Assembly (NCBI GenBank): GCA_031268525.1
Contig: JAIRXA010000030.1
Span: forward strand, 1-13,629
Length of the DNA: 13,629 nucleotides
Direction of reading: 5' to 3'
Source of the DNA: Coriobacteriales bacterium
GTDB lineage: Bacteria > Actinomycetota > Coriobacteriia > Coriobacteriales > UBA8131
Under the pieces are notes generated by a model. The model was not told the DNA's origin. It saw nothing but the letters and a program-made list of their open reading frames with translations, and searched no databases. Position numbers and translations under genes: made by a program. Below are positions 6,047 through 13,617 of the stretch, in pieces. Each line of letters begins with the position of its first letter. Position 1 is the first letter of the stretch.

Positions 6047-7009
6047 TTGGCTACACGAGAACGTAAGTGCAATGTCGTCATCGATTCCTGTTGCGATCTC
6101 CCAGCGGATTTGGTGGAGTCCTTCGATGTGGGGATGCTCCCCTTCGACTTCATTATGGACGATGGCGAGCACTCCGATGATCTCTGGAAGTCGATGACTC
6201 CGCATGAGTTCTACGAACGAATGCGCAAGGACGAGCATCCCACGACCTCACAGATACCACCCACCATCCTGCATAAAGCGCTTGTCGATGCGGCCTTAAG
6301 CGATATGCCTACCGTGTTCATCTGCTTTTCATCCAAGCTCTCGGGAACCTTTGATGCCCTGACGATGGTCTGGGAGAGCCTCAAGGCCGATTACCCCGGT
6401 GCCGAGATTCACCTTGTTGATACCAAGTTGGCTTCTGCCGCCGAGGGCCTGCTCGTCATTGAGGCGATGCGTCAGTGTGACCGTGGTCTCTCGGCCGCTG
6501 AACTCGCTGCCTGGGTTCGTGAGGCGCGTTACTATATCCACGGCTTCTTTACGCTCAACAGTCTGGAGACACTCAGGCGGGGCGGACGCATCCCCGATAT
6601 GGCCGCCATTGCGGGCGCCAAACTTGATATCAAACCCATCCTGACCTTCGATCTCGACGGGCGTCTTTCTTTCTTTGGCGCCGCACGAGGTCGCAAGAAA
6701 TCCATCAGGCAGCTTGTGCAGATTTACGAGGAGCGTTGGCAGGAACAGGCTCCGCGCACCATGATGGTTGCCGGTGCCGACTGCGAAAAGGAGCAGAACG
6801 CACTCGCTGACCACCTGCTCAAATCGGCAAGCGAGCCCGCAATCTTGCAAACCAGCATTGGCCCTGTCATCGGTTCGCATGTTGGTCCCGATATGCTTGC
6901 TCTGATCTTTTGGGGGTCAGATCGCCGCGAACGTATCACGATAGCCGACCGTATTGCCAATGCGGTCTCTGGACGTTTCAGGGAAGAGAAGGAGGAGAGG
7001 ACAGTATGA
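6047..7009 (+). CDS. DegV/FakB family fatty-acid-binding protein
   Basis: A 320-aa DegV-fold protein. Members bind a long-chain fatty acid, and the FakB subset presents it to the kinase FakA for phosphorylation before use in phospholipid synthesis. Family marks are VIDSCCDLP (11-19), TSQIPP (67-72), FSSKLSGT (94-101), a DTK-ASAAEG segment, LRRGGRIP, and a C-terminal GPVIGSHVGPD. The start is TTG 6047, preceded by AGGAAGG with 8-nt spacing. It lies 24 bp after leuA and overlaps the next gene by 4 bp (ATGA). No fakA is in the window, so FakB function is an inference. Confidence 0.9.
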   Translation: MATRERKCNVVIDSCCDLPADLVESFDVGMLPFDFIMDDGEHSDDLWKSMTPHEFYERMRKDEHPTTSQIPPTILHKALVDAALSDMPTVFICFSSKLSGTFDALTMVWESLKADYPGAEIHLVDTKLASAAEGLLVIEAMRQCDRGLSAAELAAWVREARYYIHGFFTLNSLETLRRGGRIPDMAAIAGAKLDIKPILTFDLDGRLSFFGAARGRKKSIRQLVQIYEERWQEQAPRTMMVAGADCEKEQNALADHLLKSASEPAILQTSIGPVIGSHVGPDMLALIFWGSDRRERITIADRIANAVSGRFREEKEERTV

Positions 7010-8118
7010 GTAAAATCGCATTCATCTGGCAGGGCGTACACGGTCCGGCCCTGATCGACCGACTGGCACAAGCTGGTCACGACCTCGTTTATCTGGAGAA
7101 ATCCGGGCAGAAGACCGCCGAGAGTAGCCCGCGGGCCGGGTGTGCCGCAAAGGATCTCACCGATGTCTTGGCTTCAGCCGAAATCGTAATGACTCTGCTC
7201 GATTCGCCTCAGGAGGTGGAGGAGGTCTATCTTGCGGGTGGTGGCATCTTTGAGAAGGCTCCCGCGGGTGCGGCTTTCATTGATCTGACAACATCTTCCC
7301 CCCGTCTGGCGCGCGAGCTACACGCCCTGGCTGCCGTGCATGACCATCCCTTCGTGGAGGCACCTTTTGAGATGAGTGTCACAGCGTGGTGGGATGAGCA
7401 TCCTTTGGGTCTCGAGAATCTCGACACGTCATTGGCGCCCTCTCTTGTTCCCGTGCGTATCTTCGCGGCTGGCGAGCCCGATAGTCTTGCTCTGACGCTT
7501 CCACTGCTGCGTCTGCTCGCGCCCGAGGTCGTGGACTGCGGTCTGCCAGGCGCGGGGTGTGCGATGCGCCTGAGTTCGCTGATTGCGGTGGCGGGTGCGC
7601 TGATGGGCCTTATTGAATCTATGAGTTTTGCGAGTCTGTCGGGTGTTGGACAGGAACGGATTCTTGAAGTGATGAATGTCGGTGCCTGCGCTTCGGCTGT
7701 GACCAGTTACTTTGGCAAGCACATTCTCGACGAGGACTTCGACTTCGGATGTGACCTATGGCAGTTCTTCAACGATCTGACCGTCGCCCTGGATGCTGCC
7801 GACGAACTCGATCTCGTGTTGCCCGGTCTGGAGACAGCACATCAACTCTACGATCTGCTTGTGATGGTCGGCGGGGGCGATAAGGGCATCCATGCGCTCG
7901 CGTTGCTCTACACCGATGAAGGACGTGCCACGCAACACGGCCTGAACTGGGAGCTTGCTCAACGGGCGATGGACGTCTATGAGCGTGTGCTGGACGGCTA
8001 CGACGATGACGACTATTACTACGATGATGACGATGACTGCGACGATCCAGAATGTGGCCACCACCATCACGACGACGATCAGCGCCCCTCGATAGGCCAC
8101 TATTTCTCAGAGAATTAG
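7006..8118 (+). CDS. Divergent 3-hydroxyisobutyrate dehydrogenase-like protein with Asp/Tyr/His-rich tail
   Basis: A 370-aa protein with the two-domain layout of beta-hydroxyacid dehydrogenases: N-terminal Rossmann domain (1-170) and helical C-terminal domain (180-330). The start ATG overlaps the degV stop by 4 bp, with GGAGG upstream. Key sites are altered. The dinucleotide glycine loop reads WQGVHGPAL instead of GLGxMG. The substrate loop reads EAPFEMS where DAPVSGG is usual. The catalytic Lys and the following Asn pair are replaced by MRLSS around Arg188. DLTTSSP (93-99) and the NDL segment (256-258) are kept. Residues 331-358 form an unusual tail of Asp and Tyr runs, then Cys345, Cys350 and four His. 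It may have lost oxidoreductase activity, or use another cofactor or a metal; the substrate is unknown. Confidence 0.75.
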   Translation: MSKIAFIWQGVHGPALIDRLAQAGHDLVYLEKSGQKTAESSPRAGCAAKDLTDVLASAEIVMTLLDSPQEVEEVYLAGGGIFEKAPAGAAFIDLTTSSPRLARELHALAAVHDHPFVEAPFEMSVTAWWDEHPLGLENLDTSLAPSLVPVRIFAAGEPDSLALTLPLLRLLAPEVVDCGLPGAGCAMRLSSLIAVAGALMGLIESMSFASLSGVGQERILEVMNVGACASAVTSYFGKHILDEDFDFGCDLWQFFNDLTVALDAADELDLVLPGLETAHQLYDLLVMVGGGDKGIHALALLYTDEGRATQHGLNWELAQRAMDVYERVLDGYDDDDYYYDDDDDCDDPECGHHHHDDDQRPSIGHYFSEN

Positions 8119-8169
8119 GACACTCGTATCATCGTAAGCGAGTAGCATGCAGAGGGTAAGTTTAGGCAC

Positions 8170-8258
8170 GTTCGGGGACATTTGAGGAAGTTCAGGGAAG
8201 CCGCGGGAAGCCCAGGCGAAGAGTTCAGGGAAGCCCAAGCGAGGAATTCGGGGAAGGA
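8170..8258 (+). repeat. Degenerate direct repeats in an intergenic gap
   Basis: The spacer 8119-8314 contains AGTTCAGGGAAGCC at 8189-8202 and 8222-8235 (period 33), GGGAAGCCCAGGCGA-like units near 8204 and 8228, and TTCGGGGA at 8171-8178 and 8247-8254. The composition is purine-rich. No gene or convincing promoter was found in this stretch. Confidence 0.6.
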
Positions 8259-8268
8259 CAGGCATACC

Positions 8269-8322
8269 ATGACAGAAGCAGTACAACGATTCGCGGATAG
8301 GATGAGGAGTCGCCATGCCTGA
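8269..8322 (+). CDS. Possible 17-aa upstream ORF coupled to the NYN gene
   Basis: ATG 8269 to TGA 8320-8322 encodes MTEAVQRFADRMRSRHA and overlaps the start of the downstream gene by 8 bp. GGAAGG lies about 11 nt upstream. It could couple translation to the NYN gene, which has its own GAGGAG site inside this mini-ORF. It may be chance. Confidence 0.2.
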   Translation: MTEAVQRFADRMRSRHA

Positions 8323-9085
8323 TTTCGACCATTCGCTTGCGGTTTTTATCGACTACGAGAATCTTGCGCTTGGCGCCACGCCCAAAGGCGGCGGTAAGCG
8401 TACCCCCGCCATCAAGCCCGACATCGGTAAAGTGCTCGAACGCCTCGTGGAGAAGGGCAAGCTGGTTGCCAAGCGCGCCTATTCCGACTGGCAGCGTTTT
8501 GGCGAAGCGGTGGGGGATTTGCACGCCCTCGGCATTGAGCTCACCGAGATTCCCGACCGTGGGCGCACGGGCAAGAACTCCGCTGACATACGTCTGGCGG
8601 TTGATGCTATGGAGCTGTGTCACACCAAGGACTACATCGACACCTTCGTCATTGTCTCCGGCGATTCGGACTTCACGCCGCTCGTCTCGATGCTCAAAGA
8701 GAACGGCAAGACGGTTATCGGGGTCGGTATGCACGATTCCACGAGCGACCTTTTGGCCACCAACTGCGACGAGTTCATCTTCTATGAGGACATCGGTATG
8801 TCAGCCGACGCGCCACCCTTGCCCGATGACCTTGATACGGAGAAACGCAAGGCCTACCAGCTTCTCTTTGATACCCTCGAAGCTCTGCAACGCGAGAATG
8901 TGGAGACGATGCACGCCTCACTGATCAAAGACACCATTCGACGTAAGGCGCCACAGTTCAACGAGCAGTTCCACGGCTACCGTTCCTTCACGCGGCTGCT
9001 TGAAGAAGCTCAGGACAAAGGCCTGATCACCATGCATAAGGATTCCAGGAGTGGTACCTGGGTCGTCGAGGGCTTCGTTGGCTGA
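8315..9085 (+). CDS. NYN-domain putative ribonuclease with C-terminal LOTUS/OST-HTH domain
   Basis: A 256-aa protein whose N-terminal NYN (PIN-like) domain carries the expected acidic metal-binding sites: FIDYEN with D13, D91 and D97 in the GKNSADIRLAVDAMEL segment, and VSGDSDF with D117 and D119. Such domains usually act as metal-dependent RNases. Residues about 178-255 form a small winged-helix region with TLEALQRE, LIKDTIRRKAPQFNE and YRSFTRLLEEAQDKGLI, characteristic of OST-HTH/LOTUS RNA-binding domains. The start ATG follows GAGGAG at 8304-8309. It overlaps the rRNA methyltransferase gene, so both may act in RNA metabolism. The target RNA is unknown. Confidence 0.85.
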   Translation: MPDFDHSLAVFIDYENLALGATPKGGGKRTPAIKPDIGKVLERLVEKGKLVAKRAYSDWQRFGEAVGDLHALGIELTEIPDRGRTGKNSADIRLAVDAMELCHTKDYIDTFVIVSGDSDFTPLVSMLKENGKTVIGVGMHDSTSDLLATNCDEFIFYEDIGMSADAPPLPDDLDTEKRKAYQLLFDTLEALQRENVETMHASLIKDTIRRKAPQFNEQFHGYRSFTRLLEEAQDKGLITMHKDSRSGTWVVEGFVG

Positions 9086-11570
9086 GGGAAGCAAGACGCA
9101 GCGCGGTCCCGCCTCCCATGAGTTCTTCGCGTCCTGTGCGCAGGGGGCCGAGAAGGTCCTCGCCGCCGAGCTCACCGCCCTCAACATGCGGCGGGTTCGC
9201 CCTCTGAGCTCAGGCGTCGCTTTCTTCGGGAGCTTGACGGACGGCTTGCGCGCTTGCCTGTGGTTGCGGTGTGCGAGCCGCGTGCTGCTGATCCTCGGGA
9301 GGGTGGACGCAGCTTCGGCCGAGCAGCTGTACGAAGGTGTGCGGGCGCTTGCCTGGGAAGATCACCTCTCTGCGACAGGCACCCTGGCCGTCGATGCCCA
9401 CGGTGTCACTGACGAGTTGCGAGATACTCGCTTTATAGCATTAAAAGTCAAGGATGCCATCTGCGACCGTCTCCGCGAACGTTTTGGCGTGCGGCCTTCT
9501 GTCGCGCGTGAGCGTCCGGATGTGCGGGTGAATGTTTCTGTGCGAGGGCAGCGAGCGACTATCGCCCTCGATCTGGCGGGAGAGCCCCTACATCGTCGTG
9601 GGTATCGCGTCGAGAGCCCTGCGATCAGCGCCCCCCTGCGTGAGACCCTTGCAGCCACCATGCTGCTTTCTGCTCCACTTACGAGCAATGACGAGCGGAG
9701 TGTACACAGTCCGCAGGGTCGGCTGGGCGTACACAGTCCGCAGGGTCGGCGAACCATCCTCGACCCGATGTGTGGTTCGGGTACCCTTGTCATCGAGGCT
9801 GCCCTGCTGGCCTCCGATCGTGCGCCCGGTCTCCTGCGCGACTACTGGGGATTTGAGAGGTGGCTGGGCTTTGACGCCGCCGTCTGGCAGTCACTGCTCG
9901 ATGAAGCTGATGAGCGCGCGGCTGTTGGCAGTGCTGCTCTGTCGGCTGCGGGAGAGCCCTGTGTCCTTGCCAGCGATATCGACTCAAGGGCTGTGGAGGT
10001 CTCTCGAGCCGCCGCTCGCAAGGCGGGAGTTATTGACCTGATCGATTTCTCTGTCTCTGATGTTGCCGCTCTTGCGGTGCCCGAGAGCGCATCGGAGCTG
10101 TTGCTCGTGACCAATCCGCCCTATGGCGAGCGCCTGGAGACAGCAGCGCAGCTCCCCGCCCTGTATGCGGCGCTTGCCGGATTCTTCAAACGCGCCACTG
10201 CCCTTGCGCCAACGAGCGCGGTCGTCATCACTCCCGATGACCGCATCGACGCCTTCCTGGGAGAGCCTGCTTCTCGTATCGAAACCCGCAACGGCCCTCT
10301 GGAAGCCGCTATTCGGATCTATCCGTCTGTTGGAGCCGCGCCTTCCCGCGTTGAGAGCGACATCTCTACACCCTCCCACGTTGAGAGCGATACCCTCATT
10401 GCGTCCCCTCCGATGGAGCAACAGCTCTTCACGCCCTCACGCGGTGAGCCCAATGCCCTCGAAGAATCCGAGCAGGTGTCGCCGTATGGCGGCGAAACAG
10501 GCGCACCGGTTCTTGAGCCCTCACCCTTCACCAATCGCCTCCGCAAAATGGCGACGCATCGGGCGAAATGGGCACGGCGCACAGGTGTGAGTTGTTATCG
10601 CGTCTACGATGCCGACCTGCCCGATTACAAGGTTGCCATCGATCTCTATCAGGGAGCGACGGGCACGCCCGATGAGGGCGGTCGCTGGCTGCATGTTGCT
10701 GAATATGCGGCTCCGTCTGAGATCGATCCACAACGAGCCGCCGAGCGCCTGGCAGAGGTCCTGCGCGCTGCGCCGGAGATACTGAACGTGGATACTCGCG
10801 ATGTCTTCTGCAAGCGCCGCGAACGCTCAAAAGGTGGTTCCCAATACGCCTTGAATGAAAGCAACGAGGTCAGGCATGTGGTCAGGGAGAACGGTCTGAT
10901 CTTTGAGATCGACCTGGCTTCTCGTCTCGATACGGGTCTCTTTCTTGACCATCGCATGACCCGCCAACTGCTGCGTGAACGCGCGAAGGGACTCGACTGC
11001 CTCAACCTCTTTGCCTACACGGGCACCGCGAGCGTCGCGATGGCGGCGGGGGGCGCCCGCAGCGTGACGACGCTTGACCTTTCGCGAACCTACCTCGACT
11101 GGGCAAAGTTGAACATGATGCGCAATGGTTTCACAGGTGCCGCCTACGCCTGTGAGCAGGCCGACGTGCTGCGTTGGGTGGACGAGCAGCGACACCCTGG
11201 TCGCGAAGAGCAGCGACACCGTGGTCGCGAAGAGCAGCGACACCGTGGTCGCGAAGAGCAGACGGCTCAGCGCTACGGCTTGGTCTTTGTTGACGTGCCG
11301 ACCTTCTCCAACTCCGAGCGCATGGGCAAGCGTAGCTGGGATGTGCAGCGAGATCACGCGGAGCTCTTGATTGGCGTCTCACGCCTGCTTGCGCCCGGTG
11401 GCGTGGCGGTCTTCTCCACGAATCTGCGAAGCTTTCAGATTGATTGCAAAATGCTTGCAAAGGCGCATGTTGAGGCAAAGGACATCACGGCGAGTACCAT
11501 CCCGCCTGATTTTGAGCGGACTACTCGTATGCACCAATGCTACCTGATAACGCGGACGGTTTCGTCATGA
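9078..11570 (+). CDS. rlmL: RlmKL-type fused 23S rRNA guanine methyltransferase
   Basis: A two-enzyme fusion of 830 aa. The N-terminal half has a THUMP RNA-binding region (about 50-160) and an RlmL-type methyltransferase with DPMCGSGT (229-236) and catalytic NPPYGER (346-352). The C-terminal half is RlmK-like, with NLFAYTGTAS (643-652) and DVPTFSNS (739-746). In E. coli the fusion makes m2G2445 and m7G2069 in 23S rRNA. The TTG at 9078 is chosen because GAGGG lies 5 nt upstream; it overlaps the NYN stop by 8 bp. A GTG at 9051 in the same frame is possible. The protein is longer than the roughly 700-aa E. coli enzyme because of a long linker and repeat insertions near residues 209-224, 422-438 and 703-728. 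RlmK's usual DPP reads DVP here. Confidence 0.9.
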   Translation: MAEGSKTQRGPASHEFFASCAQGAEKVLAAELTALNMRRVRPLSSGVAFFGSLTDGLRACLWLRCASRVLLILGRVDAASAEQLYEGVRALAWEDHLSATGTLAVDAHGVTDELRDTRFIALKVKDAICDRLRERFGVRPSVARERPDVRVNVSVRGQRATIALDLAGEPLHRRGYRVESPAISAPLRETLAATMLLSAPLTSNDERSVHSPQGRLGVHSPQGRRTILDPMCGSGTLVIEAALLASDRAPGLLRDYWGFERWLGFDAAVWQSLLDEADERAAVGSAALSAAGEPCVLASDIDSRAVEVSRAAARKAGVIDLIDFSVSDVAALAVPESASELLLVTNPPYGERLETAAQLPALYAALAGFFKRATALAPTSAVVITPDDRIDAFLGEPASRIETRNGPLEAAIRIYPSVGAAPSRVESDISTPSHVESDTLIASPPMEQQLFTPSRGEPNALEESEQVSPYGGETGAPVLEPSPFTNRLRKMATHRAKWARRTGVSCYRVYDADLPDYKVAIDLYQGATGTPDEGGRWLHVAEYAAPSEIDPQRAAERLAEVLRAAPEILNVDTRDVFCKRRERSKGGSQYALNESNEVRHVVRENGLIFEIDLASRLDTGLFLDHRMTRQLLRERAKGLDCLNLFAYTGTASVAMAAGGARSVTTLDLSRTYLDWAKLNMMRNGFTGAAYACEQADVLRWVDEQRHPGREEQRHRGREEQRHRGREEQTAQRYGLVFVDVPTFSNSERMGKRSWDVQRDHAELLIGVSRLLAPGGVAVFSTNLRSFQIDCKMLAKAHVEAKDITASTIPPDFERTTRMHQCYLITRTVSS
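9702..9750 (+). repeat. 27-bp-period in-frame duplication in the RlmL domain
   Basis: GTACACAGTCCGCAGGGTCG followed by GC is present exactly at 9702-9723 and 9729-9750. It encodes VHSPQGR-type segments nine residues apart, just before the DPMCGSGT motif. Confidence 0.8.
10341..10390 (+). repeat. 30-bp-period in-frame duplication in the RlmL-RlmK linker
   Basis: Two near-identical 20-bp blocks at 10341-10360 and 10371-10390 encode PSRVESD and PSHVESD, ten residues apart. They lie in a Ser/Pro/Glu-rich linker (about 415-475) that joins the two methyltransferase halves and has no counterpart in the compact E. coli fusion. Confidence 0.75.
11184..11261 (+). repeat. Three 24-bp tandem units inside the RlmK domain
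   Basis: Units at 11184-11207, 11208-11231 and 11232-11255, followed by a 6-bp partial unit, each encode EQRH(P/R)GRE. Copies two and three are identical and the first differs by one base. The highly charged insertion sits just before the strand leading into DVPTFSNS, in a place where RlmK proteins normally have a short loop. Confidence 0.9.
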
Positions 11571-11583
11571 ACGCAGGGGCGTG

Positions 11584-12438
11584 GTGATCGACCTGTCCAG
11601 ACGTCCAACAAACGACATGCCCAAACGTCTCCCATCTGACCTGTCCAAACGTCCCTCGACCAGAGATTTCCTCTGCGCGGATGGTACGCGCCTGTCAGTC
11701 GAGGTGCGCACTTCAACACGGGCTCGCCATCAGCGGCTTATCCTTTCGCATCAGGGAGTGCTCGAGTTTGTTTCCCCGAGCAGAGCGCAACCTTCCGATG
11801 CCGAGGTCATGGGCTATCTCGAAGAGCATCGAACCTGGATTGAGCGGGCCGCTCGACGCACAAAGCCGCAGCGTGATGCCTACGAGGAGAGCCGGGCTTT
11901 TGGCCTGCCAACACATCTCGACTTCCCTCTGGCGAATGAGCTGTGGCTCGTGACCTACCGTCCTACGCAAGCTGCTTCCGTGGCCGTTCGCGCCGCAGGA
12001 CTGCGGCGTCTTGAGGGTAGCCGTCAGGTGTATGCGCTGACGCTTTCGGGTGCCGTGCATGATGAGGTACTGTGCCGCCGTGCCCTGATCCGCTTTGTCA
12101 CAAAGCGCGCCAGAGAGGTCATCCCGCCTTTTGCCTGGGAGGTGTGTCGCGCCATCGGGGCGCGTCCAGCCAGCATCACGGTCAACAGCCGCAAGAGCGC
12201 CTGGGGAGTCTGTACGCACTCAGGCGACATTCGCATCGACCGACGGGTGCTGTTCTTCCCGCGCGATCTGGCGCGGCAGGTCACGCTCCACGAGGCTGCC
12301 CATCTGCGTCATCTCAATCACAGCCAGCGCTTCTATGACGAACTCTACTCCTATGAGGGAAGTACCGCCGAGGCCGAACGGGCAGTCAAGAAGGGCATCA
12401 GTTTCGTTCCTGCCTGGTTCATCGATGGTATATCCTGA
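11584..12438 (+). CDS. YgjP/DUF45-type zinc metallopeptidase-like protein
   Basis: A predicted cytoplasmic metal-dependent hydrolase of 284 aa, close in size to YgjP-family proteins apart from an N-terminal extension. The active site is HEAAH (236-240), with Zn-binding His and the catalytic Glu, followed by HLNHSQRFYDEL that supplies the third His. Upstream, NSRKSAWGVCTHSGDIRIDRR matches the family's SRWGSC-type motif in degenerate form. GTG 11584 is preceded by AGGGG at 11575-11579; GTG 11581 and ATG 11617 are alternatives. The first 25 residues are a 24-bp-unit repeat. The gene starts 13 bp after the rRNA methyltransferase stop, so the two are probably cotranscribed. The substrate is unknown. 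A 6-codon mini-ORF (ATG 11567) overlaps both the preceding stop and this start. Confidence 0.85.
   Translation: MIDLSRRPTNDMPKRLPSDLSKRPSTRDFLCADGTRLSVEVRTSTRARHQRLILSHQGVLEFVSPSRAQPSDAEVMGYLEEHRTWIERAARRTKPQRDAYEESRAFGLPTHLDFPLANELWLVTYRPTQAASVAVRAAGLRRLEGSRQVYALTLSGAVHDEVLCRRALIRFVTKRAREVIPPFAWEVCRAIGARPASITVNSRKSAWGVCTHSGDIRIDRRVLFFPRDLARQVTLHEAAHLRHLNHSQRFYDELYSYEGSTAEAERAVKKGISFVPAWFIDGIS
11590..11661 (+). repeat. Three 24-bp tandem units at the N-terminus of the YgjP-like gene
   Basis: Units at 11590-11613, 11614-11637 and 11638-11661 encode DLSRRPTN, DMPKRLPS and DLSKRPST. The period is exact at 24 bp with scattered substitutions, and the frame is preserved. Confidence 0.8.
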
Positions 12439-12455
12439 GGGTGCGGTGGACTATA

Positions 12456-12538
12456 CTGAAGGCGCCTGAAGGCGCGACGCGCTTTCCCGAGAGCATGTGG
12501 GAGGGGCAAGAGAGGCGAAAAAAGGCGAGAGAGGCGAA
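12456..12538 (+). repeat. Short repeats in the gap before the nif3 gene
   Basis: CTGAAGGCGC is tandemly duplicated at 12456-12465 and 12466-12475. AGAGAGGCGAA occurs at 12509-12519 and 12528-12538 (period 19). A TATACT box at 12452-12457 has no recognisable -35 partner. The rest of the 119-bp gap shows nothing else. Confidence 0.7.
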
Positions 12539-12557
12539 CAAGCGAGAGGAGCGCGTC

Positions 12558-13361
12558 ATGGCACGGTTCAGCGTGGGGGATATCGAGCAGTTGCTCTTTG
12601 CCGCCTATCCGGAAGGCGACGCCTTGCCAGGAGATCGTTTTGGCCTGTTGGCAGGCGATCGGAGGACCATCGTCACACGCATTGCTGTTGCTCTTGATGC
12701 CACGGTGCCGATGATTGAGGCCGCCGCCTCCGCCAACTGCAACCTGCTTGTCAGCCATCATCCGGCCTTCTGGAACGCACCCGACAGCTTCCTGGCGACT
12801 CGCTCCCAGGCAAGTTCGTCTGGCGCTGCCATCTACGCGGCGGCTCGGTGCGGAATAGCCCTGCTCGCTCTGCACACGAATCTGGACTGCGCGCCCTCCG
12901 CCGCCGCACTGTTGTTGGCGCCGCTTGGCCTGGAGCGCACCGGCCTTCTGCATCCTCACGGGAGTGGCTCGCTGGGCTGGTTAGCGCAACCCATGGCCGA
13001 GAAGGGCTTCATCTCGCTCGGCGAGTTGGCGCGAGCCTGCCAGCAGGCTTTTGGTGGCGTTGCCAAGGTCTGGGGCGATCCCGCCCGCCCGATCTTTACC
13101 GCGGCGGTCTGCTCGGGTGGCGCGAGTGAGGTGGTTGGCGATGTGGTGCGTGCTGCCCCCGACGTTTTTCTGACTGGAGAGTTACGACACCATGAGGCTC
13201 TGTGGCTGGCGGACGAGGGCATCGCGCTCATCGAGCTCGGCCATGACCTGTCCGAGCTGCCCTATCGTTATGAGTTGCGCGACGCCCTGGTCACCGGGGG
13301 CTTTGATTACGGCGATATTGTCATCCTTGAGCCAAGCGCCACCTGGTGGCAGGTGTCGTGA
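12558..13361 (+). CDS. Nif3/DUF34 family dinuclear-metal protein
   Basis: A 267-aa member of the Nif3-like (DUF34) family, toroidal metal-binding proteins tentatively linked to GTP cyclohydrolase I type 2 and metal homeostasis; the exact reaction is not settled. The metal site is visible as H67-H68 in SHHPAFW, H106 and D110 in HTNLDCA, and H229 and E233 in GHDLSE, with GELRHHEAL (207-215) beside it. The frame is open from 12441, but ATG 12558 follows AGAGGAG with 6-nt spacing and begins where family members begin. The preceding gene ends 119 bp upstream. Its last codons and stop are duplicated downstream. Confidence 0.9.
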   Translation: MARFSVGDIEQLLFAAYPEGDALPGDRFGLLAGDRRTIVTRIAVALDATVPMIEAAASANCNLLVSHHPAFWNAPDSFLATRSQASSSGAAIYAAARCGIALLALHTNLDCAPSAAALLLAPLGLERTGLLHPHGSGSLGWLAQPMAEKGFISLGELARACQQAFGGVAKVWGDPARPIFTAAVCSGGASEVVGDVVRAAPDVFLTGELRHHEALWLADEGIALIELGHDLSELPYRYELRDALVTGGFDYGDIVILEPSATWWQVS

Positions 13362-13428
13362 GGCGAGTGGGCGTTATACCCCCGCTTCAAGGTGTCGTGA
13401 GGCGAGTGGGCGTTATGCCCTCGCTTCA
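13351..13428 (+). repeat. 39-bp tandem duplication of the nif3 3' end
   Basis: Units at 13351-13389 and 13390-13428 match at 37 of 39 positions. The first unit contains the last codons and TGA stop of the Nif3-like gene; the second repeats them in non-coding DNA. Confidence 0.9.
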
Positions 13429-13429
13429 C
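13397..13429 (+). terminator. Hairpin at the second 39-bp copy, possible terminator
   Basis: GTGA-G-GCGA and GGGC on the left pair with GCCC and TCGC-T-TCAC on the right around GTTAT, with a 2-nt bulge. The first copy forms a weaker version because of its two substitutions. No U-run follows, so intrinsic termination is doubtful; it may instead protect the nif3 mRNA 3' end. Confidence 0.4.
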
Positions 13430-13598
13430 CCCTGTCTGCTCATCAGGATATCTCTCGCATTTGGGCATTGGATCTTGCTAAGGTATTGAGCATTGTCAGG
13501 GAGAGACTGAGCCAATTTCCCCTGCTCCTCTTGATGAAATATCTAGGAAACGCCACTACTCACCTCTCACTTCACAGTCTAAAGCTAGCAAGCTAATA

Positions 13599-13617
13599 TT
13601 GACGGGGGGGGGGTGGG
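13599..13617 (+). promoter_or_regulatory. TTGACG box running into a 10-G tract at the window edge
   Basis: TTGACG at 13599-13604 merges with ten consecutive G (13604-13613), then T and three G. A TATTC start of a possible -10 box lies at 13625, 20 bp after the hexamer. No gene is visible before the window ends. Apart from the repeat and hairpin, the stretch 13430-13598 is AT-richer than the genes and shows no supported gene. Confidence 0.25.

Noticed and set aside
7990..8076. Asp/Tyr/His codon runs treated as a frameshift or low-complexity artefact
   Set aside because: The frame stays open to a normal stop with varied synonymous codons (GAC/GAT, TAT/TAC, CAC/CAT), so it looks like real coding sequence.
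13351..13428. CRISPR-like repeats
   Set aside because: There are only two adjacent 39-bp copies with no spacers between them, and no cas genes nearby.
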